Below the pieces are notes generated by a model, which had not been told where the DNA came from, did not search any database, and was given only the letters and a program-made list of their open reading frames with translations. Source: Paenilisteria newyorkensis (GTDB lineage: Bacteria > Bacillota > Bacilli > Lactobacillales > Listeriaceae). Taken from it: a stretch of DNA of 64,000 nt. The stretch is taken from positions 1-64,000 of the forward strand of contig NZ_JNFB01000046.1 in assembly GCF_000766145.1 (NCBI RefSeq), in the 5' to 3' direction. Shown piece after piece: positions 46,547-55,904 of this stretch. Position 1 is the first letter of the stretch; the number at the start of each line of letters is the position of its first letter. A program made the translations under genes and the position numbers.

Positions 46547-49500
46547 ATGAAGAAAAATTTTAAAAAGATTATCACAATCATGCTTTTGAGTGTATTAATT
46601 ATTAATCAATTATCGATGCAGTTAATGGCATCGGCGGCAGGTGGATATAATTGGGGAAACCAATTCATTACAAGTGTGGTATTTACAGATGGCAGTGGTA
46701 ATCCTATTCAGTCTATTCCAACAAATAAAAGTTTCAAAGTTAAATACGAGTTTGCGATTCCAAATGATAAAGATGTTGATGAAGGCGATAAAATGGAGGT
46801 TACGCTTCCTAAAGAGCTACAAACAGCACAAAATAATCAACTAGAGTTTAAGGATGGTAATGGAGAACTAGTAGCGATTGGTCAAGCGACAAGTCCAGGC
46901 GGGCAACAATATGTTGTTACCTTTACAGACTATCCTGAAAGGAAATCAAACGTTAAAGGATATTTTGAGTTTTTCGTTAACTTCACATCAGATGTTAAGC
47001 CAGGTGAAGAAATTGAAATTGAATTTGATATTGATGGAGAAACTGTGAAAGTACCAATCACGCCAGGAGAGCCAGGTGGTGGTGGATCAGATCCAGACCA
47101 ACCATTCTATGGAGATCGTTACTATAAGAATGGAAGGGTTAATGCAACAGGAGATATGATAAGATGGGAAATCCTTATTCTACCACCATTATTACCTAAT
47201 CCTGCATTTCCAGTTTTGTATGAGTCCATGAGCAATGTGAGAATCTACGATGAAATAGGTCCAGGTCAAGAATTTGCTGGATTCACGGAAGCGGACAAGG
47301 TAAATGTGATACAAAGTTATAATAGAGGGAATACAATCGGAATAGGATATGGAAATTTTTGGCTATTATGTTTAGAGAACTATAACGCGGAGCAAAGAAC
47401 ATTCGAGGTTAATGTAGGTGACATTAATGATGGAATGGGAAGAAAGATTTACTATAATACCCGAATTACAGATCCTGATCAAATAGAGTTTACCAATAAA
47501 GCCAAAATCGTATCAACAGAGAGAACAGAAGATAGCGAGTCTACTGTTAGGATAGAAGGCGGGTCAGGTGGAGCTGAAGGTGACAATGCTGGTTTTACAG
47601 TTAAAAAACAAGATGAATCTGGAAATCCTTTACAAGGCGCTAAATTTGACTTATATCGAATTTCAAACGGATCGAAAACGACAATCAAAGAGGGTCTTAT
47701 ATCAGATTCCAATGGTATAGTTAGCCATGATGAAACGTTAAAATTTGGTACGTATGAGTTAGAAGAAAAGGAAGCGCCGGCGGGTTACAAGCTACTAGAA
47801 GAGCCATATAAATTTGAACTTACTAATAAAGGTATCTTAGATTTAGAGATTCCAATTATTAATGAACGTGAAGAAATACCAGTTGGATCTGTAAAATTAG
47901 TAAAGTATGATGAGGCAAATGAGAGCCAAGGTTTAGCAGGAGCAAAGTTTGATCTATACAAAGGTACACCAGCAGCTGGGAATACGCCAATCAGTTCGCA
48001 TACTACACCCACTAATGGCATTGTGCAAGTAGATAATTTAGAGTTTGGAGATTACTATTTTATAGAGACAGAAGCACCGGCAGGTTATGAGTTAGATGCA
48101 ACACCAAGAACATTCACTATTGGGGAAGGGCAAGTAACGGTACCATTTGAGTTAAAAGTTGCTAACAAAGCAATCGAAGCCCCAGCAGGATCAGTAGAAT
48201 TAATCAAGTATGATGAAGCAGATGAGAGTAAAGGATTAGCAGGGGCAGAGTTTGACTTATTCCGCGGAACACCAGGTTCAGGAACACTAGTAAGCAGTCA
48301 TGTAACACCAGCATCAGGAGCTTTCCAAGTGAACAACTTAGAATTTGGAAACTACTATTTTGTAGAAACAAAAGCACCAGCAGGATACGAGCTAGACGCG
48401 ACACCAAGAACATTCACAATTGGAGAAGGTCAAGTAACGGTACCATTTGAATTGCAAGTTTCCAATAAAGCAATCGAAGCACCGGTAGGATCGGTAGAAC
48501 TTATTAAATATGATGAAGCAGAAGAGAGCAAAGTTCTAGCAGGAGCAGAGTTTGATTTATTCCAAGGAACACCAGGTTCAGGGACGCTAGTAAGTAGCCA
48601 CGTAACACCAGCATCTGGAAAATTCCAAGTGAACAATTTAGAATTTGGCAACTATTATTTTGTGGAAACAAAAGCACCAACAGGATATGAGCTAGACGCG
48701 ACACCAAGAACATTCACTATTGGAGAAGGCCAAGTAACAGTACCATTTGAGTTGAAAGTTTCCAACACAGCAACTGTTGAACCACTTGGTAGCGTAGAAT
48801 TTACAAAAGTAGATGCAGATACGCAAAACCCATTAGCAGGAGCAGAATTCACATTATACGAAGGTGCATCAAGTGCACCAGGTAATCAAGTAGGTGTTTA
48901 TACAAGTACGGCGACAACTGGTAAAGTAACAGTGAACGATTTACCATATGGCAACTATCACTTTGTAGAGACAAAAGCTCCGAATGGTGGTTATATCCTA
49001 GACGGTAAGCCGATTAATTTTGAAATTGTAAGTGATTCGACGGTACTAGAATTAGGCAATATCACCAATAAGCGTGATTATAAGCCGCAAATCGAAACAC
49101 TTGCTTTTGAAACAGGAACGAACAACAAGGAATTATACCCAGGTATGGCGACACTTATCAGCGACCGTGTGAAATATGAGCAATTAACACCAGGCAAAAA
49201 CTATCGTTTAGATGCAAAATTAATGACTAAAGATGGTAAAACAGTATTGACGCAAGGTTCGAAAACATTCACAGCGACAACGGAGAATGGGGAAGAAGTT
49301 GTGGCATTAGACGGATTTGACGCACGTGCTTTGAAAGGGCAACAAGTCGTCGTATTTGAGCGTCTGATTGATACAGCAACGAATGAAGTAGTGGCAACAC
49401 ATGAAGACTTGAATGATGCGGATCAAACAGTATCTTTCTTTGCACCAAGTTTACAAACATTTGCATTTGAAACGAGCACAGGGTTACAACATGATATTCA

Positions 49501-51928
49501 CCCGCACCAAAACGTAGCGCTTAGCGACCGCGTAGTATATACCAACTTAAATCCGGGCGAGCGTTACACATTAGAAGCAACATTGGTAGACAAATTAACT
49601 GGAAACATCGTTCTAACGCAAGGTTCACACGAATTTATTCCGACAACAGCATCTGGAGAAGTCACAGTACCACTCAACAATTTAGACGCGACAGATTTAA
49701 AAGGTAACTCGTATGTTGTCTTTGAAGTGTTGAAAGATGAGTCTGGACAAGTGATGGCAACACACACGGATAAAGATAGCATGACACAAACCGTATCATT
49801 TATTGAGCCAAGCATCGGAACGGTTGCACGTGATAAAGAAACAGGCGAAAGCAATGTACACGCAGGACCGATTACGATTGTCGATGAAGTACAATATCAA
49901 AACCTAGACACGACGCAAACGTATGATATCGAAGGCATTTTGATGGACAAAGCAACGAATCAACCATTATTAGTAAACGGTCAAACAATTACGGCAACAA
50001 AATCGTTTAACCCAGCGAATACAAACGGCAGCGAAGAAATAGAATTCACTTTAGACGCATCGCAACTAAAAGGTAAAGACATCGTTGTTTTTGAAACATT
50101 GAAGTTAAATGGCGCAGTAGTAGCCGTTCACCAAGATATCAATGATGCGAAACAAACGATTAAAGTCGTAGATCCAGCGATTGGAACAACATTACGTGAC
50201 GAAGAAACAGCAACACAAACACCGAGTCCAGAAGAAGACGTAACATTAGTAGACGTTGTGAAATATGAGAACTTAATTCCAGGCCGTGAGTATACGGTAA
50301 AAGGAATTTTGATGGACAAAGCAACAGAAGCACCACTCGTGATTGATGGCGAGCAAGTAGAAGCAGAAACCACTTTCACACCGGAAACAGCGAATGGTGA
50401 AGTAGAAGTAACGTTCACATTTAACGCCAAAGGTTTAGCAGGACAAGACATCGTAGCTTTCGAAACAATGTACCAAAATGGGCGCGAAGTAGCGGCACAC
50501 ACGGATATCAATGATGCGAACCAAACAGTTACATTCAAAACACCAGAAATCGGGACAACAGCAACAGATCAAAACGGTGAAAAAGAACTGAATGCAGACA
50601 GCGAAGTAACAATCATCGACGTAGTAGAATACAAAGATTTAATCGCAGGTAAAGAATACACACTACAAGGAATTTTAATGGACAAAGCAACAAACGCGCC
50701 AGTTCTTGTAAACGGTGAAGAAGTACGCGGTGAAACAACATTCACACCAGAAGATACAGATGGTTTTGTAGAAGTAGCGTTCACTTTTGATGCAAGTGAC
50801 TTATACGGTAAGGATATCGTCGTATTCGAGAAATTGATGCGTAATGGCAAAGAAGTAGTTACCCATGAAGACATCAATGATAAAGGACAAACAGTAACAA
50901 TCAAAACACCAGAAATCGGTACAACATTACGTGACGTAGAGACAGGCACACAAAGCCCGAGCCCAGAAGAAGAAATCAGTCTAGTCGATACAGTTCGTTA
51001 TGAAAATCTTACGCCAGGTCGTGAGTACACGGTGAAAGGAATTTTGATGGACAAATCTACAGAAGCACCATTATTAGTTGACGGTGAGCAAGTAGAAGCC
51101 GAAACAACTTTCACACCAGAAACACCAAATGGCGAAGTAGAAGTAACATTCACATTCAATGCCAAAGCTCTAGCAGGGCAAGAAGTGGTAGCGTTTGAGC
51201 GTCTGTATACCGACAACAAAGAAGTAGCGGTGCATACAGACATCAATGATGCAGACCAAACCGTGACATTCACGAAACCAGACCTAAAAACAATCGCAAC
51301 AGATCAAAATGGTGACAAAGAAATCCTACCAGAAGAAAAAGTAAGCATTATTGACAAGGTATACTATGAAGATTTAATCGTTGGAAAAGAGTATACTGTA
51401 ACAGGAAAACTAATGGACAAAGCAACAGGAAAGCCAGTCGTATCAAACGGTAAAGAAGTGCTAGGCGAAACAACCTTTACACCAGAAGAGCCAAACGGTG
51501 TTGTAGAAGTAGCATTTGACTTGGACGCACGTGAATTAGGTGGACGTGAAGTCGTTGTCTTCGAGAAATTATTCCGCAATGGGAAAGAAGTTGTGGGACA
51601 CGAAGACATTAACGACTTAGACCAAACGGTTCGCTATATCAAGCAGCCAGACCCAGAAAATCCAGGTCAACCGGAAAAACCAGGAAAGCCTGAAAATCCA
51701 GGCCAACCAGAAAACCCGCAAAAACCTGAAAATCCTTCTAAACCAGATAATGGTACTAGCAAACTAGAGAAGACGGATAAGGCTGGTAAAGATGGCGAAC
51801 GCACAAGCCTAATGAGTAAACTACCAAAAACAGGAGACAATTTCTCATTGTTAACTCTCTTGTTCGGAAGCTTGCTTGTAGCAATTGGAGCTATCGTTTT
51901 CCTTAACAAAAGGAAACAAAATCGTTAA
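46547..51928 (+). CDS. LPXTG cell-wall adhesin with Cna_B and T-Q ester-bond repeats
   Basis: 1793 residues. Signal peptide (1-31), N-terminal Ig-like adhesin domains (about 35-345), five Cna_B/SpaA-type domains (about 348-846, with LAGA.FDL and ETKAPAGYELD motifs), and seven T-Q ester-bond (VaFE) domains (about 846-1698). Each VaFE domain ends H-x7-Q-T-V. A Pro/Lys-rich wall spacer, LPKTG (about 1759-1763), a membrane helix and a basic tail follow. It should be linked to peptidoglycan by sortase A and form a rigid stalk held by isopeptide and ester cross-links. AGGAGGAA lies 8 nt before the ATG. Expression is probably from the PrfA-type promoter. Confidence 0.95.
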   Translation: MKKNFKKIITIMLLSVLIINQLSMQLMASAAGGYNWGNQFITSVVFTDGSGNPIQSIPTNKSFKVKYEFAIPNDKDVDEGDKMEVTLPKELQTAQNNQLEFKDGNGELVAIGQATSPGGQQYVVTFTDYPERKSNVKGYFEFFVNFTSDVKPGEEIEIEFDIDGETVKVPITPGEPGGGGSDPDQPFYGDRYYKNGRVNATGDMIRWEILILPPLLPNPAFPVLYESMSNVRIYDEIGPGQEFAGFTEADKVNVIQSYNRGNTIGIGYGNFWLLCLENYNAEQRTFEVNVGDINDGMGRKIYYNTRITDPDQIEFTNKAKIVSTERTEDSESTVRIEGGSGGAEGDNAGFTVKKQDESGNPLQGAKFDLYRISNGSKTTIKEGLISDSNGIVSHDETLKFGTYELEEKEAPAGYKLLEEPYKFELTNKGILDLEIPIINEREEIPVGSVKLVKYDEANESQGLAGAKFDLYKGTPAAGNTPISSHTTPTNGIVQVDNLEFGDYYFIETEAPAGYELDATPRTFTIGEGQVTVPFELKVANKAIEAPAGSVELIKYDEADESKGLAGAEFDLFRGTPGSGTLVSSHVTPASGAFQVNNLEFGNYYFVETKAPAGYELDATPRTFTIGEGQVTVPFELQVSNKAIEAPVGSVELIKYDEAEESKVLAGAEFDLFQGTPGSGTLVSSHVTPASGKFQVNNLEFGNYYFVETKAPTGYELDATPRTFTIGEGQVTVPFELKVSNTATVEPLGSVEFTKVDADTQNPLAGAEFTLYEGASSAPGNQVGVYTSTATTGKVTVNDLPYGNYHFVETKAPNGGYILDGKPINFEIVSDSTVLELGNITNKRDYKPQIETLAFETGTNNKELYPGMATLISDRVKYEQLTPGKNYRLDAKLMTKDGKTVLTQGSKTFTATTENGEEVVALDGFDARALKGQQVVVFERLIDTATNEVVATHEDLNDADQTVSFFAPSLQTFAFETSTGLQHDIHPHQNVALSDRVVYTNLNPGERYTLEATLVDKLTGNIVLTQGSHEFIPTTASGEVTVPLNNLDATDLKGNSYVVFEVLKDESGQVMATHTDKDSMTQTVSFIEPSIGTVARDKETGESNVHAGPITIVDEVQYQNLDTTQTYDIEGILMDKATNQPLLVNGQTITATKSFNPANTNGSEEIEFTLDASQLKGKDIVVFETLKLNGAVVAVHQDINDAKQTIKVVDPAIGTTLRDEETATQTPSPEEDVTLVDVVKYENLIPGREYTVKGILMDKATEAPLVIDGEQVEAETTFTPETANGEVEVTFTFNAKGLAGQDIVAFETMYQNGREVAAHTDINDANQTVTFKTPEIGTTATDQNGEKELNADSEVTIIDVVEYKDLIAGKEYTLQGILMDKATNAPVLVNGEEVRGETTFTPEDTDGFVEVAFTFDASDLYGKDIVVFEKLMRNGKEVVTHEDINDKGQTVTIKTPEIGTTLRDVETGTQSPSPEEEISLVDTVRYENLTPGREYTVKGILMDKSTEAPLLVDGEQVEAETTFTPETPNGEVEVTFTFNAKALAGQEVVAFERLYTDNKEVAVHTDINDADQTVTFTKPDLKTIATDQNGDKEILPEEKVSIIDKVYYEDLIVGKEYTVTGKLMDKATGKPVVSNGKEVLGETTFTPEEPNGVVEVAFDLDARELGGREVVVFEKLFRNGKEVVGHEDINDLDQTVRYIKQPDPENPGQPEKPGKPENPGQPENPQKPENPSKPDNGTSKLEKTDKAGKDGERTSLMSKLPKTGDNFSLLTLLFGSLLVAIGAIVFLNKRKQNR

Positions 51929-51959
51929 AAGATAAGGCATAAAAGAATAGTATCGTAGC

Positions 51960-52001
51960 AGCCGTTTGAAAACCGAGATTGGGTTTTCAAACGGCTTTTT
52001 T
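51960..52001 (+). terminator. Terminator of the large adhesin gene
   Basis: A perfect 15-bp stem (AGCCGTTTGAAAACC / GGTTTTCAAACGGCT) with a 7-nt loop and six T. Confidence 0.95.
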
Positions 52002-52016
52002 GTGTCTCAAGGAAGA

Positions 52017-53147
52017 TTAATCATAAAATCCAGTCGTTGTTTTCTTATTTGGCAGGTCGCCTGTCTTGGTATTTCCGTCTGTCCCAATGTAAAGCCCTTC
52101 ACCGGAGAACGTATCCGCGTTTTTTTCTGATTCTGGTGTTGCTGTCGTGTGGTCGCTTTTATATTTATATTTTCCATTGGTTTGGAATTTTTTGCTGTCA
52201 CGCTCATCTTTTTTCTCTAGACCCAGTGAGACTCGTAGCTGGTGCGAGACATGGTCAATGCTATCTTGATATAACTCCACCATACTGTGCCCGCCGTTAC
52301 TAAAAGCGCGCCAATCAAAGGTGAGTTGCTCTATCTCATAATCTTTGCCAATCAGAAAGTCTTGCAATATTGTTTTAATTTGGCGCATGTTGAGGTCCAT
52401 TTGCATTTGGCCTTCTAGAGATTCGATGATTTTTATATATTTTGAAATGGAATTCAGGTGCATGGCTTTGTCTTTCACCGCTTCAAGAACGAGCTGTTGC
52501 CTGAAACCGCGCATGATGTCGTTATCGATTTTGCGTTCTCTGGAAAAAGCTAGAGCCTCTTCGCCATTTAGATGTTGGATTCCTTTTTCGAAGTGGACTT
52601 TTTTTCCGGTATCAAAAAGTGGACCATCAAATGTTTTCGGTACGTCTACATCAATGCCTCCAAGCGCGTCGATTACGTTGATGAAGGAATCGAAGTTCAG
52701 AACAACATAGTGATTAATGGGGATATTAAATAATTTTTTAACCGTATCTACAGCGCTTTTTGGGCCTCCGTAAGTATAAGCGGACTCAATTCGTTGCATA
52801 CCAGTATAATTATCGGACTGTATTTGTACAAAACTGTCTCGGGGTATGCTGCAGAGCGTCATTTTTTGTGTACGTTTATTTAAGCTGACTAGCATCATCG
52901 CGTCTGTTCTGGAACTGCCGAGATTTCTAGTCGCATTATTGTCTAGTCCCATAACTAAAAACATCAGCGTATCTTCTGTTGCTTTTTTGTCTGTCGAGGA
53001 GATAGGATGATAGGCCTTACTCCAAACTTTTTCTGCTTTGACGTAAAGGATGCAGAGATAAATCAAGGTGCCAGTGATTAGTAAACCGAATAGTAAGAAG
53101 AGAATAAGACGCGTTCTTTTCTTTTTTCTGAATCTGGTGGGCTTCAT
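52017..53147 (-). CDS. LytR-CpsA-Psr (LCP) family protein
   Basis: 376 residues: cytoplasmic basic tail, one membrane segment (about 14-36), then the LCP domain (about 65-230) with SSRTDAMMLV, SIPRDS and the FSRERKIDNDIMRG region. LCP enzymes transfer lipid-linked glycopolymers to peptidoglycan. The C-terminal 80 residues are hydrophilic and low in complexity. It could ligate teichoic acid or the exopolysaccharide encoded 10 kb away (inference). AAAGGCGG lies before the ATG. It is convergent with the adhesin gene. Confidence 0.93.
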   Translation of the reverse strand: MKPTRFRKKKRTRLILFLLFGLLITGTLIYLCILYVKAEKVWSKAYHPISSTDKKATEDTLMFLVMGLDNNATRNLGSSRTDAMMLVSLNKRTQKMTLCSIPRDSFVQIQSDNYTGMQRIESAYTYGGPKSAVDTVKKLFNIPINHYVVLNFDSFINVIDALGGIDVDVPKTFDGPLFDTGKKVHFEKGIQHLNGEEALAFSRERKIDNDIMRGFRQQLVLEAVKDKAMHLNSISKYIKIIESLEGQMQMDLNMRQIKTILQDFLIGKDYEIEQLTFDWRAFSNGGHSMVELYQDSIDHVSHQLRVSLGLEKKDERDSKKFQTNGKYKYKSDHTTATPESEKNADTFSGEGLYIGTDGNTKTGDLPNKKTTTGFYD

Positions 53148-53383
53148 TTTTTAACCGCCTTTCGTAAAAAGATTGTGATTAATAGAAGTATAATATAGGA
53201 ATGTTACATTTATGTGTCGCCCTAGATAGACACAGAATGGACATAAAAAAACGGGAAAATTGCAAATGGTAGATAAGTGAGTCTTTAACTGAAATATGGA
53301 TGCGTCTAATATAGAAGTATATTCATCGAGACTGGATGGATATGGCGCATTTTAAATAAATAGCAAAAGGAGATTAACTATCA

Positions 53384-55684
53384 ATGGGGAAAAGTAAAAA
53401 ATATATCGCGTGTTTTATTATCGCAATGCTTTGTTTACCGCTATTCGGCGTGTTCGCATCGGCGCAAGGTGGGACAGAGAAAGCGGGAAGTAGCACGATT
53501 CAAACATCGCTCGCGGTCGTGACGGGAACGATTAGTAGCCGGGAGGAAGTCAATTTACGCGTCAATATTTCTGGAAGTGCGGGTGCTTTTTTGACGGATC
53601 ATGGGGATATCACGGTGACGATTCCGAAAGAGATTGTTTACAACGCGAATGATTTCACGACTAAAACCGTGATTCCGCAACCATTTAAACTGGAAAACGT
53701 GACGAATGATGCAACGAATTACCAGTTGACGTTTTCGGTGGACAGGACGGCGATTGGAGCAAATGATGCGTTCAATGGTATTTTTGAGATTAAATTTGGG
53801 GCGCCACTTATGACAGTTGGCGATGCTTATCATGATACGCAGACGTTTGCAGTGGATTATGCTGGGCAAAATAAGCAAGTGACGGTAGATGTGCAGAAGC
53901 AGAACGTTGCGATTGCGCCGCTTTTTGATAAGTGGTATAAGGGTGATTTTGATAAGGACGGGGTTGCGACGCTGAATACGGTGGATGCTGAAAATAATAG
54001 TTTTCAGTTGGTCGTGAATTATCGGCGCGTGGATTTGAAAAATGTGGTTATCACGGATACATTGCCAAAAGGGACGTCATTGATTGCGTCGCCGACTAAG
54101 TCTTCGATATCGGGGGATACAATGACGAAGGACGGGATTCGAATTTTGAAAGTGGCGGCTTTTGATGCGACCGGTACGGCGACGAAATATAACTATGTGA
54201 CGACAGATTTTCAAGATAAAATTCACGTAGACAAGGAAGCAAACAGTTTTACAGTGGAATTGGGAGATTTGACTGTAGATGATACGTATTTTATTGAATA
54301 TTCGCTGCAGGTGGATGACGTGAATACTGGTTTACAGCAAAATGTTGCCCAATTATCGGCAAGCAACCGTGCGGATGTGGTCAAAACAGTACCTGTGAAA
54401 CCGATTAAACATTTCGGGACCAGCTATATTTTAAGCAAAAGTGTGGATAAGTCAGCGCTCAACTATGATGATAATGAGTTGGTTTATACATTGAAGTTAG
54501 CTTCTTTAGATGGGGATGCGATTCCAGCTGGGACAACGATTACCGATCCACTGGATGGCAGGATTAAGTCACCGATTTTATTGCCTTACGATAATAGTAA
54601 AGTAGATATGCAACTGGTGGACAATGAGATTAGGATTAAGACGCTTGTCGACATTCCAAAAACGGACAAGATGGAATGGAGTTTTAGAGTCAATGTGGAA
54701 GAACTCAAAATTGGTGATTTGCTGTCCAATCAGGCTTTTTTGACGGTGGATAATAATGTGATTCATTCGAATGCGGTTTCTACGCGGAAATATGACGGGC
54801 GGATAAGCATTCAAAAGGTGGATAATCATGGTGAGCCTGTAGCGGGCGCGGTGTATGAAGTGCGCAACGATAAGGCAGAGGTTATTTTTGAAGGGGCGAC
54901 GGATGAGGCTGGATTTTTAGTGACGAAAGCATTGCCGCTTGGGGATTATACGGTGACGGAAATCGAGGCGCCGGTCGGGTATGTGCTAGATAGTACGCCG
55001 CATCCAGTAGTTGTTTCGAACCAGGATGTCACGCCGATTGTGTTGGGGACGGAGAACAAGTTGCAGACGGGGACGGTCACATTGACGAAAATCGATGTGC
55101 AAAATAATGAAAATAAGCTGGCTGGGGCTTCGTTTGAGTTGATAGATGAGGACGGAAATGTTGTATTACGGGACTTAGTGACGGATGAAAATGGAGAAAT
55201 AACGGTGGACGGATTAGATCCGGGTGCATATGCGTTTGTTGAAACTGCCGCGCCGCAAGGATATGTGCTTGATAGTGATGCGGTCCCGTTCGAAATTGTG
55301 TTTGGAGAAAATGATGGTGTCGTGGAAGTTGCGAAGGAGAATAGTCATATTTTCACGCAAGAACCAGTTGATCCAGTTTTGCCAGAGCCGGAAATTCCGA
55401 TGAAGCCAGAGCTGCCAGTCGAGCCGGAAAATCCAGTGGAGATTCCTAAGGCACCGACGGAAAAGCCAGTATCAGAACCAGAAGTTGTTGTTCCTATTGC
55501 AAAACCGGGAATTCCTGAGAAGCCGAATTTGGCACCGGTAGCGAAACCAGAACCAGTTGTTACAGCCAAAGTAAAACAGGAAAAATTAGTGAAAACGGGA
55601 GATCAGTCAGACAAACCTTTTATTCTTCTTGGTTGTATGTTACTGGGGGCTACTTTACTGTGGTATAGAAAAAGTGTAAGATAG
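53384..55684 (+). CDS. Cell-surface adhesin with Cna_B domains and atypical LVKTG sorting signal
   Basis: 766 residues: signal peptide (1-28), adhesin and isopeptide-type backbone domains (about 40-470; includes KVDNHGEPVAGAVYEV opening the first Cna_B domain at about 472), a second Cna_B (about 559-655, LAGASFELID, ETAAPQGYVLD), a Pro/Glu/Lys-rich spacer (660-730), then LVKTG (735-739), a membrane helix and RKSVR. The tail has sortase-substrate architecture but Val replaces the Pro of LPXTG. AAAGGAG lies upstream. Ends in its own terminator. Confidence 0.9.
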   Translation: MGKSKKYIACFIIAMLCLPLFGVFASAQGGTEKAGSSTIQTSLAVVTGTISSREEVNLRVNISGSAGAFLTDHGDITVTIPKEIVYNANDFTTKTVIPQPFKLENVTNDATNYQLTFSVDRTAIGANDAFNGIFEIKFGAPLMTVGDAYHDTQTFAVDYAGQNKQVTVDVQKQNVAIAPLFDKWYKGDFDKDGVATLNTVDAENNSFQLVVNYRRVDLKNVVITDTLPKGTSLIASPTKSSISGDTMTKDGIRILKVAAFDATGTATKYNYVTTDFQDKIHVDKEANSFTVELGDLTVDDTYFIEYSLQVDDVNTGLQQNVAQLSASNRADVVKTVPVKPIKHFGTSYILSKSVDKSALNYDDNELVYTLKLASLDGDAIPAGTTITDPLDGRIKSPILLPYDNSKVDMQLVDNEIRIKTLVDIPKTDKMEWSFRVNVEELKIGDLLSNQAFLTVDNNVIHSNAVSTRKYDGRISIQKVDNHGEPVAGAVYEVRNDKAEVIFEGATDEAGFLVTKALPLGDYTVTEIEAPVGYVLDSTPHPVVVSNQDVTPIVLGTENKLQTGTVTLTKIDVQNNENKLAGASFELIDEDGNVVLRDLVTDENGEITVDGLDPGAYAFVETAAPQGYVLDSDAVPFEIVFGENDGVVEVAKENSHIFTQEPVDPVLPEPEIPMKPELPVEPENPVEIPKAPTEKPVSEPEVVVPIAKPGIPEKPNLAPVAKPEPVVTAKVKQEKLVKTGDQSDKPFILLGCMLLGATLLWYRKSVR

Positions 55685-55705
55685 TCACATTTTAAATAAG
55701 AAATG

Positions 55706-55770
55706 AGCAGAAATCTTGTGTACCCATTTTTAAAGAATGGAGTTGTGCAAGGTTTCTGCTTTTTTGTGTC
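55706..55770 (+). terminator. Terminator of the second adhesin gene
   Basis: AGCAGAAATCTTG pairs with CAAGGTTTCTGCT (one wobble) across a large loop, followed by TTTTTT. Confidence 0.85.
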
Positions 55771-55790
55771 TTAAGAAGCCAGCGCCATTT

Positions 55791-55846
55791 TTGTGCTAAT
55801 AAAACGACAAAAACAAGCATTTGCGCGGCTCTAAAAATTATATACT
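55791..55846 (+). promoter_or_regulatory. Promoter of the YhgE/Pip gene with ACGACAAAA element
   Basis: TTGTGCTAATAAAACGACAAAA ends at 55812 (given here in two overlapping parts: TTGTGCTAATAAAAC and ACGACAAAA), then 28 nt, then TATACT (55841-55846). The same element with the same spacing occurs twice before the acylase gene. It is probably an activator site upstream of the -35 position. Confidence 0.6.
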
Positions 55847-55904
55847 TGTATTTGTAAGCAAGAGATGACAGATAACCCCCAAAATTTGAAGGAGGAAAAC
55901 AAAT

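Noticed and set aside
47479-51909. Several long minus-strand frames across the large adhesin gene
   Set aside because: They are shadows of the repetitive, A/C-rich coding strand, lack ribosome sites and repeat with the domain period.
53200-53220. TGTTACATTT as a PrfA-like box before the second adhesin
   Set aside because: Only one half-site is present and no suitable -10 follows on the adhesin strand.
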